A stretch of DNA of 64,000 bases from Xylophilus sp. Leaf220 (GCF_001421705.1 NZ_LMKO01000025.1:124001-188000), one strand, 5' to 3'; shown: positions 48,721 through 59,530, numbered from the stretch's first letter. The notes: a model not told the origin generated them from the sequence alone. Translations and numbers: made by a program.

Positions 48721-50936
48721 ACGCTACTTCAGACAACGCAAAGGTACAGGCAATGGCAGGTGAGAACGCAACGGTGGCCGGGCAGGGTTACGAACGGGTG
48801 GAGCGCGGCTCCCCCCAGCGGCTGGGCGCCCACTGGGACGGCAAGGGGACCAACTTCGCGATCCATTCGGTGCCCGCCGAGCGCATCGAGCTGTGCCTGT
48901 ACGCGGAGGACGGCAGCACCGAGATCGCCCGGGTGGACATGCCCGACCGTACCGGCGACGTGTGGCACGGCTACCTGCGCGGCTGCGCCCCGGGTACCCG
49001 CTACGGCTTTCGGGTGCACGGCCCGTACCAGCCGGATGAAGGCCTGCGTTTCAATGCGCACAAGCTCCTGCTCGACCCCTACGCCCTGGCACTCGACCGG
49101 CCGCTGCGCGGCGCGGCCGACCAGTACGGCTACATCCCAGGCACCGAAGTGGAAGACTTCGCCTTCGACGAGACCGACAACGGTGCCAATGCCGTCAAGT
49201 GCGTCGTGGTGGACACGGCCTTCGACTGGGGCGACGACACGCCGCCCGCCGTGCCGTGGAACAAGACCGTGTTCTACGAAGTGCACGTCAAAGGCTTCAC
49301 CTGCCAGCACCCCGACGTGCCCGAGGACATCCGCGGCAGCTATGCCGCCATGGGGTCCGATGCCGCGATCGCGCACCTGAAGCAGATCGGGGTCAATTCG
49401 GTGGAACTGCTGCCGGTGCAGGCCTTCATCGACGACGAGCGCTTGGTCAACGACGGCCTGGTCAACTACTGGGGCTACAACACGCTGGGCTTCTTCGCGC
49501 CGGAGCCGCGCTACGGCTCGGGCGGCAGTGCCGCTGTGAACGAGTTCAAGTCCATGGTCAAGGCACTGCACGCGGCCGGCATCGAGGTGATCCTCGACGT
49601 GGTCTACAACCACACCGGCGAAGGCAACCACCTGGGCCCGACGCTCAGCTTCAAAGGCATCGACCATGCGGGCTATTACCGCCTGAGCCCGGAAGACAAG
49701 CGCTTCTGCGTCGACTACACCGGCACTGGCAATACCCTCGACAGCTCCAGTCCGCTGGTGTTGCGCCTGGTGATGGACAGCCTGCGCTACTGGGTGGAGG
49801 AGATGCATGTCGACGGCTTCCGCTTCGACCTGGCCTCCACCCTGGGCCGCGGGGTCAACGACTTCGACCAGCGGTCCGCCTTCTTTTCGGTCATCCAGCA
49901 GGACCCGGTGCTGGCCAAGGTGAAGCTGATCGCCGAGCCCTGGGACGTGGGCCCGACCGGGTACCAGGTGGGCGGCTTCCCGGCGCCGTGGGCCGAGTGG
50001 AACGGCAAGTACCGCGACGCGATCCGCGATTTCTGGCGCGGCGAAGACGGCACGCTGCCCGAATTTGCGGCCCGGCTGTGCGGCTCGGCCGACCTGTTCG
50101 GCGGCTCGCGCCGGGGTCCGCTGGCCAGCGTCAACATCGTCACGGTGCACGACGGCTTCACCCTGCAGGACCTGGTCAGCTACAACGAAAAGCACAACGA
50201 GGCGAACGGCGAAGACAACCGCGACGGCGAAAGCCACAACCGCAGCTGGAACTGCGGCGTCGAAGGCCCGACCGACGACGAGGCGATCACGGCCCTGCGC
50301 GAACGCCAGAAGCGCAACATGGCCACGACGCTGTTCATGTCGCAGGGCGTGCCGTTGCTGCTGGGCGGCGACGAGATGGGCCGCACCCAGGGCGGGAGCA
50401 ACAACGGCTACTGCCAGGACAGCGAGATCAGCTGGTACGACTGGTCGGCCGAACGGCGCGAGGATCCCCTGGTGCAGTACGTGCGCCGGCTTTCGGCCTT
50501 CCGCAAGAGCCATGCGGTGCTGCAGCGCACCCGCTTCTTCGGCGGCAATGCCGACGAGGCCGGCCGCAAGGACATCGGCTGGTTCAGCGTGTGGGGCCTG
50601 GAGATGACGCAGGAGGAGTGGACCAGCCCGGGCGTGCGCTGCGTGGCCGCGTTGCTCGACGGTGCCCGCACCGCGGAGGTGGGCGAGGACGGTAACGAGG
50701 TGACCGGCGACTCGGTGCTGATGCTCATCAATGCATCCCCCGACGACACGGTCTTCACCATTCCGGAATATGCGGGCGCGCCCGCCGGCTGGACACCGCG
50801 GATCGACACCGCGACCCTCGACGGGCAACCTGTCGTCGAAGGCGACGTGGCGGATATCACCCCCTGGCACGCGGGCGAACAGCACAGCCTGCCTGCGCAT
50901 TCGATGGTGGTCCTGACCCAGCCTGTGCACCCATGA
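48717..50936 (+). CDS. glgX: Glycogen debranching enzyme GlgX
   Basis: 739-residue GH13_11 isoamylase-type enzyme that removes alpha-1,6 side chains of glycogen, releasing maltodextrins. A CBM48 domain ([23 protein letters not shown]) precedes the barrel. Active-site blocks are [19 protein letters not shown] with the nucleophile Asp, LIAEPWD with the acid Glu, and [21 protein letters not shown] is also family-like. The ATG overlaps the glgC stop; a second ATG at 48753 is possible. The stop overlaps treZ by four bases. The linear chains it releases are substrates for MalQ and TreY encoded downstream. Confidence 0.93.
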   Translation: MNATSDNAKVQAMAGENATVAGQGYERVERGSPQRLGAHWDGKGTNFAIHSVPAERIELCLYAEDGSTEIARVDMPDRTGDVWHGYLRGCAPGTRYGFRVHGPYQPDEGLRFNAHKLLLDPYALALDRPLRGAADQYGYIPGTEVEDFAFDETDNGANAVKCVVVDTAFDWGDDTPPAVPWNKTVFYEVHVKGFTCQHPDVPEDIRGSYAAMGSDAAIAHLKQIGVNSVELLPVQAFIDDERLVNDGLVNYWGYNTLGFFAPEPRYGSGGSAAVNEFKSMVKALHAAGIEVILDVVYNHTGEGNHLGPTLSFKGIDHAGYYRLSPEDKRFCVDYTGTGNTLDSSSPLVLRLVMDSLRYWVEEMHVDGFRFDLASTLGRGVNDFDQRSAFFSVIQQDPVLAKVKLIAEPWDVGPTGYQVGGFPAPWAEWNGKYRDAIRDFWRGEDGTLPEFAARLCGSADLFGGSRRGPLASVNIVTVHDGFTLQDLVSYNEKHNEANGEDNRDGESHNRSWNCGVEGPTDDEAITALRERQKRNMATTLFMSQGVPLLLGGDEMGRTQGGSNNGYCQDSEISWYDWSAERREDPLVQYVRRLSAFRKSHAVLQRTRFFGGNADEAGRKDIGWFSVWGLEMTQEEWTSPGVRCVAALLDGARTAEVGEDGNEVTGDSVLMLINASPDDTVFTIPEYAGAPAGWTPRIDTATLDGQPVVEGDVADITPWHAGEQHSLPAHSMVVLTQPVHP

Positions 50937-52804
50937 CGGAGGCGGTGCAAGCCCACGCCCCGGCCGGCACTCCGGGCCGCCATGCCCACCCGATGCCTTT
51001 CGGCGCGACCCTGCTGGCGGAAGGTGGCGTGCGTTTTCGGCTTTGGGCGCCGGCACTCGAGAAAGCAGACCTGTTGCTGCACGGGGCTGGAGAGGGCGGC
51101 ACGCCGCGCGTCCATGCGGCTACGGCGATGCAACAAGGCTGGTTCGAATGCACCGTGCCCGACGCGGCCGCCGGCTCCCTCTACCAATGGCGGGTGGCGG
51201 ACGGCCTCGTGGTGCCCGATCCGGCGTCCCGGTTCAATCCGCAGGGTGTCCATGGACCAAGCTGCGTGGTCGATCCCTGCGGTTTCGCGTGGGACGGCGA
51301 CTGGAGGGGCCGCCCGTGGGCCGAGGCGGTGGTCTACGAGATGCATGTCGGCACCTTCACGCCCGAAGGAACCTACGCGTCCGCCGAATCGAGGCTGGAA
51401 GGGTTGGCCCGCACCGGCATCACCGCGGTAGAGCTCATGCCGCTGTCGGACTTCCCGGGCGAATTCGGCTGGGGCTACGACGGCGTGCTGCCGTTCGCGC
51501 CACATGCGCCCTACGGCGACCCGGAAGCGCTCAAGCATTTCATCCAGGCCGCGCACCGCCATGGTCTGATGGTGTTCCTGGACGTGGTCTACAACCACTT
51601 CGGTCCGGACGGCAATTACCTGGGGGCCTATGCGCCGCAGTTCTTCTCGGAGGTGCACAAGAACCCCTGGGGCAACTCGCTCAACTTCGACCGGGACGGC
51701 AGCGACACCGTCCGCGACTTCTTCGTACAGAACGCGCTGTACTGGCTGCAGGAGTACCGTTTCGACGGCCTGCGGCTGGACGCGATCCATGCGATCGTCG
51801 ACGACAGCGCGCTTGACGTGATCGACGAATTGGCGCAGCGGGTGCGCAACGGCATCCCCGACCGGCATGTGCACCTGGTGCTGGAAAACGAGGACAACGG
51901 CCACCACCGCCTGCCCAGCGCAGGCCGCTACGACGCCCAGTGGAACGACGATTTCCACCATGTGATGCATGTGGTGCTGACCGGCGAGGACGCCGGCTAC
52001 TACCAGGACTACGGCGACCGGCCGGTGGCCATGCTGGCCCGCTCCCTGGTGAACGGCTTCCTGTGGGAGGGTGCCGAGCGCAGCCCCCAGGGCGCGCGGC
52101 AGGAGCTCCAGCAGGCACCGGCGCAACCGCTGGGGGCGATGGTCAACTTCCTGAACAACCACGACCAGAGCGGCAACCGTGCCTTTGGCGAACGGATGGT
52201 CGAGATGGTGCCGCCCGGGTCCGTGCCGGTAGCGACCGCGCTCGCCCTGCTGACGCCTGCCACGCCGATGCTCTTCGCCGGCGAGGAGTTCGGCGCCCGT
52301 ACGCCGTTCCTGTACTTCGCCGACTGGAAGGGCGATCTGCGGGACGCGGTGACCGAGGGGCGCCTGCGCGATTTCGGCCATTTCGCCCAGCGCGCCAACG
52401 GCGAGACCGGCGAACCGCCCGCACCGTGCGAGCGCAGCACCTTCGAGGCCAGCCGGCTCGACTGGACCTTCGCCGCTTCGGATAGCGGACAAGCCGTCCG
52501 CGGGTTCGTCACCCGCGTTCTGGACGCCCGGCGTACCTGGTTGGTGCCGCGGCAGGCCCGCCTCATGACGGGTTCCCACGAGACCCATATGCTGGGCGAA
52601 CGCACCTTCGTGCTGCGCTGGCGGTACCTTGGCGGCGAGGCGATCGAGTTGCAGGCGAACATGCAGGACGCACCGTGGGCAGCGAACCAGCCATCGCCAT
52701 GGTCGCCTCTGGCCGATGCCGAAACCGTGTTCGCGGTCGGTGCGGCCGGGACTGCCGTGTGGGCGCCGTGGTCGGCCCGCTGGACCTGGGGCCGCGAAAA
52801 CTGA
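50933..52804 (+). CDS. treZ: Malto-oligosyltrehalose trehalohydrolase
   Basis: 623-residue GH13_10 enzyme that cuts the alpha-1,4 bond next to the trehalose end of maltooligosyltrehalose, freeing trehalose. The N-terminal sandwich domain (FRLWAPALEKADLLL) is followed by the barrel: VYEMHVGTFTPEGTY, DVVYNHFGPDGNYL, FDGLRLDAIHAI with the nucleophile Asp, LVLENEDN with the acid Glu, and NFLNNHDQSGNRA with the third Asp. The stretch MLFAGEEFGARTPFLYFADW is typical of TreZ. It overlaps glgX by 4 bp. A 139-bp gap separates it from its partner TreY, which is part of the next gene. Confidence 0.95.
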   Translation: MTEAVQAHAPAGTPGRHAHPMPFGATLLAEGGVRFRLWAPALEKADLLLHGAGEGGTPRVHAATAMQQGWFECTVPDAAAGSLYQWRVADGLVVPDPASRFNPQGVHGPSCVVDPCGFAWDGDWRGRPWAEAVVYEMHVGTFTPEGTYASAESRLEGLARTGITAVELMPLSDFPGEFGWGYDGVLPFAPHAPYGDPEALKHFIQAAHRHGLMVFLDVVYNHFGPDGNYLGAYAPQFFSEVHKNPWGNSLNFDRDGSDTVRDFFVQNALYWLQEYRFDGLRLDAIHAIVDDSALDVIDELAQRVRNGIPDRHVHLVLENEDNGHHRLPSAGRYDAQWNDDFHHVMHVVLTGEDAGYYQDYGDRPVAMLARSLVNGFLWEGAERSPQGARQELQQAPAQPLGAMVNFLNNHDQSGNRAFGERMVEMVPPGSVPVATALALLTPATPMLFAGEEFGARTPFLYFADWKGDLRDAVTEGRLRDFGHFAQRANGETGEPPAPCERSTFEASRLDWTFAASDSGQAVRGFVTRVLDARRTWLVPRQARLMTGSHETHMLGERTFVLRWRYLGGEAIELQANMQDAPWAANQPSPWSPLADAETVFAVGAAGTAVWAPWSARWTWGREN

Positions 52805-52878
52805 TTCCGCCTTCGAGAGGATCGGTGCTCTTCGCCGGTCCGTCATGCCGCAACGCCAGAATTCCGGCACGGCACTTG

Positions 52879-52906
52879 CTGCCGGTGCAGCGGCAGTTCC
52901 CGGCAG
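52879..52906 (+). other. Inverted repeat in the treZ to malQ::treY gap
   Basis: CTGCCGG (52879-52885) pairs with CCGGCAG (52900-52906). It lies in the only sizeable spacer of the cluster and has no T-run. It may mark an internal processing or regulatory point; no promoter is evident. Confidence 0.35.
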
Positions 52907-52943
52907 CCGGTAGGCTGTCGCAACGACCAGAACAGGACATTTC

Positions 52944-55900
52944 GTGACCGATATCCTCGCGCCCGGTGCGCCCTCCACCCAAGACGACCGCGAGGGCCTT
53001 CTGCGGCTGGCCGCGCAACTCGGCCTGGCCAGCCACTGGAGCGATTTCTACGGCGTGGAGCGGGCGGTGCCCGACGAGACGCTGCGCCTGGCGCTGCAGG
53101 CCATGGGCGTGTCGGCCGCGGACGATGCGCAGGTGCAGGTCTCGCTCGCCGCCCATGCCGATTCGCAGATGCAGCAGACGTTGCCGCCGGTGGTCGTGCT
53201 GCGGGAAGGGGCTGCCGAGCATGGCATCGGCCTCGACCTGCACACGCCGGACGGCAGCCTCTGGTACTTCACCGTCGAAGGGCGTGCGCGCCAGGAACTG
53301 CGCAGCCACCGCGGCGGCAACGGCCGGCAGTACGTGGTGCTGCCGGCAGGCCTGCCCTGCGGCTATCACCGGCTCGACGGCCCAGAAGAAAACGCCGGCT
53401 ACTGCACGGTGATCGTCACACCGCAGCGCTGCTTCATCCCGCCGGCCCTGCAGTCCGGCGAGCGTTGGTGGGGCCCGTGCGTGCAGTTGTACGCGCTGCG
53501 GTCCGCGCGCAATTGGGGCATCGGCGATTTCACCGACCTGCGGGTGCTGGTCGGCGGCATGGCCCAGCAGGGCGCGTCCTTCATCGGGCTCAGCCCGCTG
53601 CATGCGCTATTTCCCCATCGGCCGGAGGTGGCGAGCCCGTACAGCCCGTCGAGCCGCAACATGCTCAACCCCATCTACCTGGACGTGGAGGGGGTGCCCG
53701 AATTCCACGAGTGCGCGGAGGCCCGGCGCCTGGTGGACACCGAGGATTTCCAGCATCGGCTGCGCGACCTGCGGGCGACCGAACTGGTGGATTACGCCCA
53801 GGTCGCGGCCACCAAGATGGGCATCCTGGAGTTGCTCTGGTCGCATTTCTGCCAGCACCACGTCGCGGCGGAAACCGAGCGGGCCCGGCAGTTCCACGAG
53901 TTCCTTCGCGCGCGCGGCGAGGCACTGCGCGACCATGCCCTGTTCGAGGCGCTGCAGGCCCATTTCTTCGCGCTCGATCCCGACGTCTGGGGCTGGCCGG
54001 TGTGGCCGGAGGACTACCGCGCGCCCGGTGCCCCGGCGGTGGCCGCCTTCGCGCAGGCGCATGCCGAGCGGGTCGATTTCCGCGCCTGGCTGCAGTGGCT
54101 GGCCGAGGAGCAACTGCACGCCGCCCACCGCCGGGCGATCGCGCTCGGCATGGGCCTGGGCCTCTACCGCGACCTGGCCGTCGGCGTCAACGAGGGCGGC
54201 TCCGAAACCTGGACCCGGCCCGATGCCTACGCGCTCGGCATGCACGTCGGGGCGCCGCCCGATCCGCTCAACGCCCTGGGCCAGAACTGGGGCCTGCCGC
54301 CCCTCAATCCGCAAACCCTGATGGCGGGCCGCTACCAGCCCTTCATCGACACGCTGCGCGCCAACATGCGCGATGCCGGCGCCCTGCGGCTCGACCATGT
54401 GATGGGGCTGATGCGGCTGTTCTGGATCGCGCCCTCGGGCGGCTCCTACGTCAGCTACCCGCTGGACGACCTGCTCGGCATCCTGGCGCTCGAGAGCGTG
54501 CGGCAGCGCTGCATGGTGGTGGGCGAGGACCTCGGCAACGTCGCCCCCCGGATGCGCGAGGCGATGGAAGAGCGCTCGCTGCTGTCCTACCGCCCGCTGT
54601 TCTTCGAGCGCACCTTCGACGGCGGCTTCGTGCCGCCGCAGGAGTGGCGGCCCCAGGCGCTGGCGGTCGTCAGCACCCACGACTTGCCCACCCTGAGCGG
54701 CTTTTGGAGCGGCGACGACATCGAGCTGCAGGCCCGTCTGCACCTCTATCCCGACGCGCAGGCGCACGGCCAGCAGGTGCTGAACCGATCGTCCGACCGG
54801 GTGCAGCTGCTGCTGGCGCTCGACCGCGAGGGCCTGCTGCCGCCCGGCGTCAACGTGCACCCGACGTCGCTGCCCGAGAGCACGCCGTCCTTCGTCGACG
54901 CGGTCTATGCCTTCATCGCACGTACACCGTGCCTGCTGCTCGGCGTGCAGTTGGAGGACATCACCCAGCAGAAGCTGCAGGTCAACGTGCCCGGCACTTC
55001 GGAAGACGTGTTCCCCAACTGGCGCCGCAAGCTGTCGGTGGAGGTGGAAGACCTGGGCGTGGACGCGCGGATGGCGTCGGTCGCGGCCGTGCTGCGGGCC
55101 CGGCGCAGCGCCTCGTTCCAGCAGCCCGCGGTGGGGGCGGGCGAGCTGCCCGCCCTGGAGACGGCCCGCATCCCGAGCAGCACCTACCGGATGCAGTTCC
55201 ACGCGGGCCTCACCTTCGACCAGGCGACCGCGGTGGTGCCCTACCTGCATGCGATGGGCATCAGCCATCTCTACGCCTCGCCCTACCTGCGGGCCCGGGC
55301 CGGCAGCACCCACGGCTACGACATCGTCGACCACAACGCGCTCAATCCCGAGGTGGGCGACGAGCAGGCCTTCGACCGCATGTGCCGCGCGCTGCGCCGC
55401 CACGGCATGCACCAGATGCTCGACATCGTGCCCAACCACATGGGCGTGCTCGAGGCCGACAACGCCTGGTGGCTCGACGTGCTGGAGAACGGTCCCGCGG
55501 CCCGCCACGCCGAGACCTTCGACATCGAATGGGAGCCGGCCGCGCCGGAGATGGCCGGCAAGGTGCTGCTGCCGGTGCTGGGCGACCACTACGGCCGGGT
55601 GCTGGAAGCGGGCGAGCTGCGCACCGCCTTCGTGGCCGACACGGGCGAGTTCTGGCTGAATTACTACGATCACCGCTTCCCGATCGACCCCTGCGATTAC
55701 CCGGCCATCCTCTCGGTGTTGCCGATGCCGGTGGCCTTCGACGAGGCCCATCGCGATGCGCACGCGGTGGTCGAATCGTTGCTGCATGCGCTGGCGACGC
55801 TGCCGCCGCGCAACGACCTGTCGCCCGGAGGCCGTGCGGCGCGCGACCGGGACCGGCCGCTGCACAAGCGCTCTCTGGCACGGCTGGCCCGCACCCACGC

Positions 55901-58073
55901 CTGGCTGGAGGCCTGGATCCAGGCCTGCTTGAAGCTGCTGAACGGCACGCCGGGCGAGCCCGCCAGCTTCGACGGGCTCGACGCGCTGATCCGCCGCCAG
56001 GCCTACCGCCTGGCATACTGGCGTGTGGCGGGCGACGACATCAACTACCGTCGCTTCTTCGACGTGAACACGCTGGCCGGCGTGCGCCAGGAGCGCGAGG
56101 ACGTTTTCGACGCCACCCACCGCCGGGTGCTGCGCTGGCTGCAGGACGGCCGCATCGCCGCCCTGCGGATCGACCATCCCGACGGCCTGTCGGACCCGCG
56201 CGGGTATTTCGAGCGGCTGCAGGGCCGCTACGCCGCGCAGGCCGATGCGGAGGGCCGCAGCCGCCGCGCGCTGTACCTGGTGGTCGAGAAGATCCTGGAT
56301 GCCGACGAAGCCCTGCCGCCCGAGTGGCCGGTGCACGGCGGCACCGGCTACCGCTTCTCCAGCCTGGTCAACGGCCTGTTCGTCGACCGCGAGCAGGAGG
56401 CCGCGTTCGACGCGCTATACGCCCGCTTCACCGGCGAGTACGAGCGCTTCGACGACATCGTGTTCGAGGCCAAGCTGCACGTGATCTACAACGCGTTGTC
56501 GAGCGAACTGGGCTGGCTGACCGAGGCGCTCTACCGCATCGCCCGCAGCGACCGCCGCAGCTGCGACTTCACCCGCAACCGCCTGAGCCAGGCGATGGCG
56601 ACGGTGGCCGCCTGCTTCCCCGTCTACCGCACCTACATCCGTTCGCAGGACAGCACGGTGCGCCCGGCCGACAAGGCGGTGATCGACCGCGCGGTGCGCG
56701 ATGCGCGCCGCCGCAGCGCGGGCGCCGAGGTGTCGGTGATCGAGCACCTGCGCGGTGTGCTGCTGGGGGCCTGCGACGTCGCCGACCCGGCGCGCCGGGC
56801 GCTCACCATGCGCTTCATCTCACGCTGGCAGCAGTTCACCGCGCCGGTGATGGCCAAGGCGATGGAAGACACCGCCTTCTACCGCTACAACCGCCTCGTG
56901 TCCCTCAACGACGTGGGCGGCGATCCACGGCGCTTCGGCACGCCGGTCGACGAGTTCCACAAGGTCAACGGCAGCGACATGGCCTCGCGCCCGCACTGGC
57001 TGCTGGGCACGTCCACGCACGACAGCAAGCGGTCGGAAGACCTGCGCACCCGGATCGACGTGCTCTCGGAAATGCCGCAGGAGTGGCAGTCCGCGCTGGA
57101 ACGGTGGCATGCCGCCGCCGTGCCCTTGCGCGGCCATGTCGACGATGCGCCCGCCCCGACGCCCAACGACGAGTACCTCTTCTGGCAGACGCTGCTCGGC
57201 GCCTGGCCGCTGGTGCCGCCCGACGACGCGGCGCGCGAGGACTTGCGTGAACGGCTGCAGGCCTACATGCAGAAGGCGGTGCGGGAGGCCAAGCGCAGCA
57301 CCAGCTGGCTCGATCCGAACGAGAGCTACGAGACTGCGCTGGCGGCCTTCGTCGACGGCGTGCTCGATCCCGCGCGGAGTGCCGCGCTGCTGGCCGACGT
57401 GCAGGCCTTCGTCGACCGCATCGCGCCGTTCGGCTGCTGGAGCAGCCTGTCGCTGGTGGCGCTGAAGCTCACCGCACCGGGGGTGCCCGACATCTACCAC
57501 GGCTGCGAACAGTGGAACTTCAGCCTGGTCGATCCCGACAACCGCCGCAAGGTCGACTTCGCGGCCCTGGCGGCGTCGCTGGACACGCTGCAGCCGATGT
57601 ACGCGGGCGGCGCGGTGCCGAGCGCGGCCCAGTGGAACGCGCTGCTGGACGGGTATGTCGACGGTCGCATCAAGCAGCTCGTCACCTGGCGGCTGCTGCA
57701 GCTGCGCCAGGCGCACCCCGATGTGTTCGCCTCGGGCGGCTACCTGCCGCTGGCCGCCACCGGCGCGCATGCCCGGCAGTTGGTCGCGTTCCAGCGCGGC
57801 AATGGCGAATCGGTGGCCGTGACCGTCGCCGGTCGCTTCCTGCGCAGCATGGATCCGGAAGGCGGTGCCCGGGGATGGACCGCGGCCTGGGGCGACACAC
57901 GCATCGTGCTGCCCGAATCCGCTGCGGCCGCGCCGACCGGCGGCTGGGTGGACTGGATCACCGGGGCACCTGTCGTTGCGGACGCCGACGGCACCGGGCT
58001 TGCCGTTGCGAAGGTGTTGAAGACGCTGCCGCTGGCGGTGCTCGTGCCGGCCCGCTGGATGGAGACCGCATGA
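52944..58073 (+). CDS. Fusion of 4-alpha-glucanotransferase (MalQ) and maltooligosyltrehalose synthase (TreY)
   Basis: A single 1709-residue frame with a GTG start preceded by AGGA. Residues 1 to about 725 are MalQ (GH77): Asp484 in RLDHVMGL, Glu528 in VGEDLGN, Asp580 in STHDLPT. From about 743 a complete TreY (GH13_26) begins with IPSSTYRMQFHAGLTF: Asp1077 in RIDHPDGLSDP, Glu1115 in VVEKILDADE, Asp1360 in TSTHDSKRSEDLR, plus PGVPDIYHGCE near the end. All six catalytic residues are present, so both halves should be active. TreY turns the reducing end of a maltodextrin into a trehalose unit; MalQ can recombine short chains into longer TreY substrates. The stop overlaps glgA by four bases. Confidence 0.93.
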   Translation: MTDILAPGAPSTQDDREGLLRLAAQLGLASHWSDFYGVERAVPDETLRLALQAMGVSAADDAQVQVSLAAHADSQMQQTLPPVVVLREGAAEHGIGLDLHTPDGSLWYFTVEGRARQELRSHRGGNGRQYVVLPAGLPCGYHRLDGPEENAGYCTVIVTPQRCFIPPALQSGERWWGPCVQLYALRSARNWGIGDFTDLRVLVGGMAQQGASFIGLSPLHALFPHRPEVASPYSPSSRNMLNPIYLDVEGVPEFHECAEARRLVDTEDFQHRLRDLRATELVDYAQVAATKMGILELLWSHFCQHHVAAETERARQFHEFLRARGEALRDHALFEALQAHFFALDPDVWGWPVWPEDYRAPGAPAVAAFAQAHAERVDFRAWLQWLAEEQLHAAHRRAIALGMGLGLYRDLAVGVNEGGSETWTRPDAYALGMHVGAPPDPLNALGQNWGLPPLNPQTLMAGRYQPFIDTLRANMRDAGALRLDHVMGLMRLFWIAPSGGSYVSYPLDDLLGILALESVRQRCMVVGEDLGNVAPRMREAMEERSLLSYRPLFFERTFDGGFVPPQEWRPQALAVVSTHDLPTLSGFWSGDDIELQARLHLYPDAQAHGQQVLNRSSDRVQLLLALDREGLLPPGVNVHPTSLPESTPSFVDAVYAFIARTPCLLLGVQLEDITQQKLQVNVPGTSEDVFPNWRRKLSVEVEDLGVDARMASVAAVLRARRSASFQQPAVGAGELPALETARIPSSTYRMQFHAGLTFDQATAVVPYLHAMGISHLYASPYLRARAGSTHGYDIVDHNALNPEVGDEQAFDRMCRALRRHGMHQMLDIVPNHMGVLEADNAWWLDVLENGPAARHAETFDIEWEPAAPEMAGKVLLPVLGDHYGRVLEAGELRTAFVADTGEFWLNYYDHRFPIDPCDYPAILSVLPMPVAFDEAHRDAHAVVESLLHALATLPPRNDLSPGGRAARDRDRPLHKRSLARLARTHAWLEAWIQACLKLLNGTPGEPASFDGLDALIRRQAYRLAYWRVAGDDINYRRFFDVNTLAGVRQEREDVFDATHRRVLRWLQDGRIAALRIDHPDGLSDPRGYFERLQGRYAAQADAEGRSRRALYLVVEKILDADEALPPEWPVHGGTGYRFSSLVNGLFVDREQEAAFDALYARFTGEYERFDDIVFEAKLHVIYNALSSELGWLTEALYRIARSDRRSCDFTRNRLSQAMATVAACFPVYRTYIRSQDSTVRPADKAVIDRAVRDARRRSAGAEVSVIEHLRGVLLGACDVADPARRALTMRFISRWQQFTAPVMAKAMEDTAFYRYNRLVSLNDVGGDPRRFGTPVDEFHKVNGSDMASRPHWLLGTSTHDSKRSEDLRTRIDVLSEMPQEWQSALERWHAAAVPLRGHVDDAPAPTPNDEYLFWQTLLGAWPLVPPDDAAREDLRERLQAYMQKAVREAKRSTSWLDPNESYETALAAFVDGVLDPARSAALLADVQAFVDRIAPFGCWSSLSLVALKLTAPGVPDIYHGCEQWNFSLVDPDNRRKVDFAALAASLDTLQPMYAGGAVPSAAQWNALLDGYVDGRIKQLVTWRLLQLRQAHPDVFASGGYLPLAATGAHARQLVAFQRGNGESVAVTVAGRFLRSMDPEGGARGWTAAWGDTRIVLPESAAAAPTGGWVDWITGAPVVADADGTGLAVAKVLKTLPLAVLVPARWMETA

Positions 58074-59530
58074 ACGTCCTCTTCCTGACACCCGAATACG
58101 CGCCCTGGGTCAAGACCGGCGGCCTGGGCGACGTGAGCGGTGCGCTGCCGCCCGCGCTGGCCGCGCTGGGGCACGACGTGCGGGTGCTGATCCCCGCGTA
58201 CCGCGCCTTCGCCGCCTTGCCGTCCGACATGCCGCGCACCCCGGTGGCCGAGATTCCGGCGCGCGACGGCTGGCCCGCCGCACGCATCGACAGCGTGCCC
58301 CAGCCCGGCGGCGTGACCCTCCTGTTGCTCGAATGTCCGGAGCTGTACGACCACGAAGGCGGCCCCTACCTCGACGCGAAGGGCCAGGACCACTGGAACA
58401 ACGCCCGGCGCTTCGGCTTCCTGTCCCGCGTCGGCGCCTGGCTGTCGACAGAGGGCTCGCCCTGGCCCGCGTGGAGGCCCGACATCCTGCACGGCCACGA
58501 CTGGACCTGCGGGCTGGCGCCTTTCTACCTGCATCTGGCCCGCCGGCAGGGCCTGGCCACCGCCGCCAGCACGATCACCATCCACAACCTGGCCTTCCAG
58601 GGGCTGTTCTGGATGCTGGATGCCGACATGCTCGGCATTCCGTACGAATGGCGTCATGTGGACGGGGTGGAGTTCTACGGTCTGGTCTCGATGCTGAAGG
58701 CGGGCCTGCTGTTCTGCGACGCGATCACGACGGTCAGCCCCACCTACGCCCGGGAGATCCAGACCGAGGCCTTGGGTGTCGGCCTGCACGGCCTGCTGCG
58801 GTCGCGGGCCGACCGTCTGCACGGCATCCTCAACGGCATCGATACCGACGTGTGGGACCCGGAAGGCGACACCCTGCTGCCCAAGCGCTACCGCATCGGC
58901 GCGATGGGCGGCAAAGCCGTCTGCAAGGCGGTGCTGCAGCGCGATTGCGGCCTGACCGTATCGCCCGATGCGCTGCTGTTCGGCCTGGTCGGCCGGCTGA
59001 CCGAGCAGAAGGGCATCGACCTGATCGTCGGCGCCCTGCCGTGGATCCTGGCGCAGGGCGCGCAGCTGGTCGTACTGGGGCAGGGCGATGCCGCGCTGCA
59101 GGACGCGCTGCGGGCGGCGGCCGCCGAGCATCCGACGCAGGTGAGCGTGCAGACCGGCTTCGACGAGAGCCGTGCGCACCGGATCGAGGCCGGCGCCGAC
59201 GTCTTCCTCATGCCGTCGCGCTACGAGCCCTGCGGCCTGAACCAGATGTACAGCCAGCGCTACGGCACGCCGCCGCTGGTGCATGCCACCGGCGGGCTGG
59301 CCGACTCGGTCGTCGACCTGTCCGCCGGCAAGCAGGCGGGCACCGGCATCGTGATCCGGGAGCCGACCGTCCTCGCCCTGACCGAGGGCCTGGAGCGGGT
59401 TCGCGTCGCCTTTGCCGACAAACTGCTGTGGCAGGCGCTTCGGCGAAACGGTATGCGCCAGGACTTCGGTTGGGAGGCCAGCGCCCGGCGATACGGGGCG
59501 CTATACGAAAGCCTGCGGGAAGGCGCGTAG
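58070..59530 (+). CDS. glgA: Glycogen synthase (ADP-glucose type)
   Basis: 486-residue GT5 glycosyltransferase that extends alpha-1,4-glucan from ADP-glucose. The N-terminal KTGGLGDV (15-22) binds the ADP-glucose phosphate. HGHDWTCGLAP, TIHNLAFQG and the C-terminal FLMPSRYEPCGLNQMYS with its catalytic Glu are all GlgA hallmarks. Length matches E. coli GlgA (477). It is last in the cluster and overlaps the fusion gene by four bases, so its translation is coupled. Repeat R7 follows 38 bp after the stop. No glycogen phosphorylase (glgP) gene is in the window. Confidence 0.95.
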   Translation: MNVLFLTPEYAPWVKTGGLGDVSGALPPALAALGHDVRVLIPAYRAFAALPSDMPRTPVAEIPARDGWPAARIDSVPQPGGVTLLLLECPELYDHEGGPYLDAKGQDHWNNARRFGFLSRVGAWLSTEGSPWPAWRPDILHGHDWTCGLAPFYLHLARRQGLATAASTITIHNLAFQGLFWMLDADMLGIPYEWRHVDGVEFYGLVSMLKAGLLFCDAITTVSPTYAREIQTEALGVGLHGLLRSRADRLHGILNGIDTDVWDPEGDTLLPKRYRIGAMGGKAVCKAVLQRDCGLTVSPDALLFGLVGRLTEQKGIDLIVGALPWILAQGAQLVVLGQGDAALQDALRAAAAEHPTQVSVQTGFDESRAHRIEAGADVFLMPSRYEPCGLNQMYSQRYGTPPLVHATGGLADSVVDLSAGKQAGTGIVIREPTVLALTEGLERVRVAFADKLLWQALRRNGMRQDFGWEASARRYGALYESLREGA

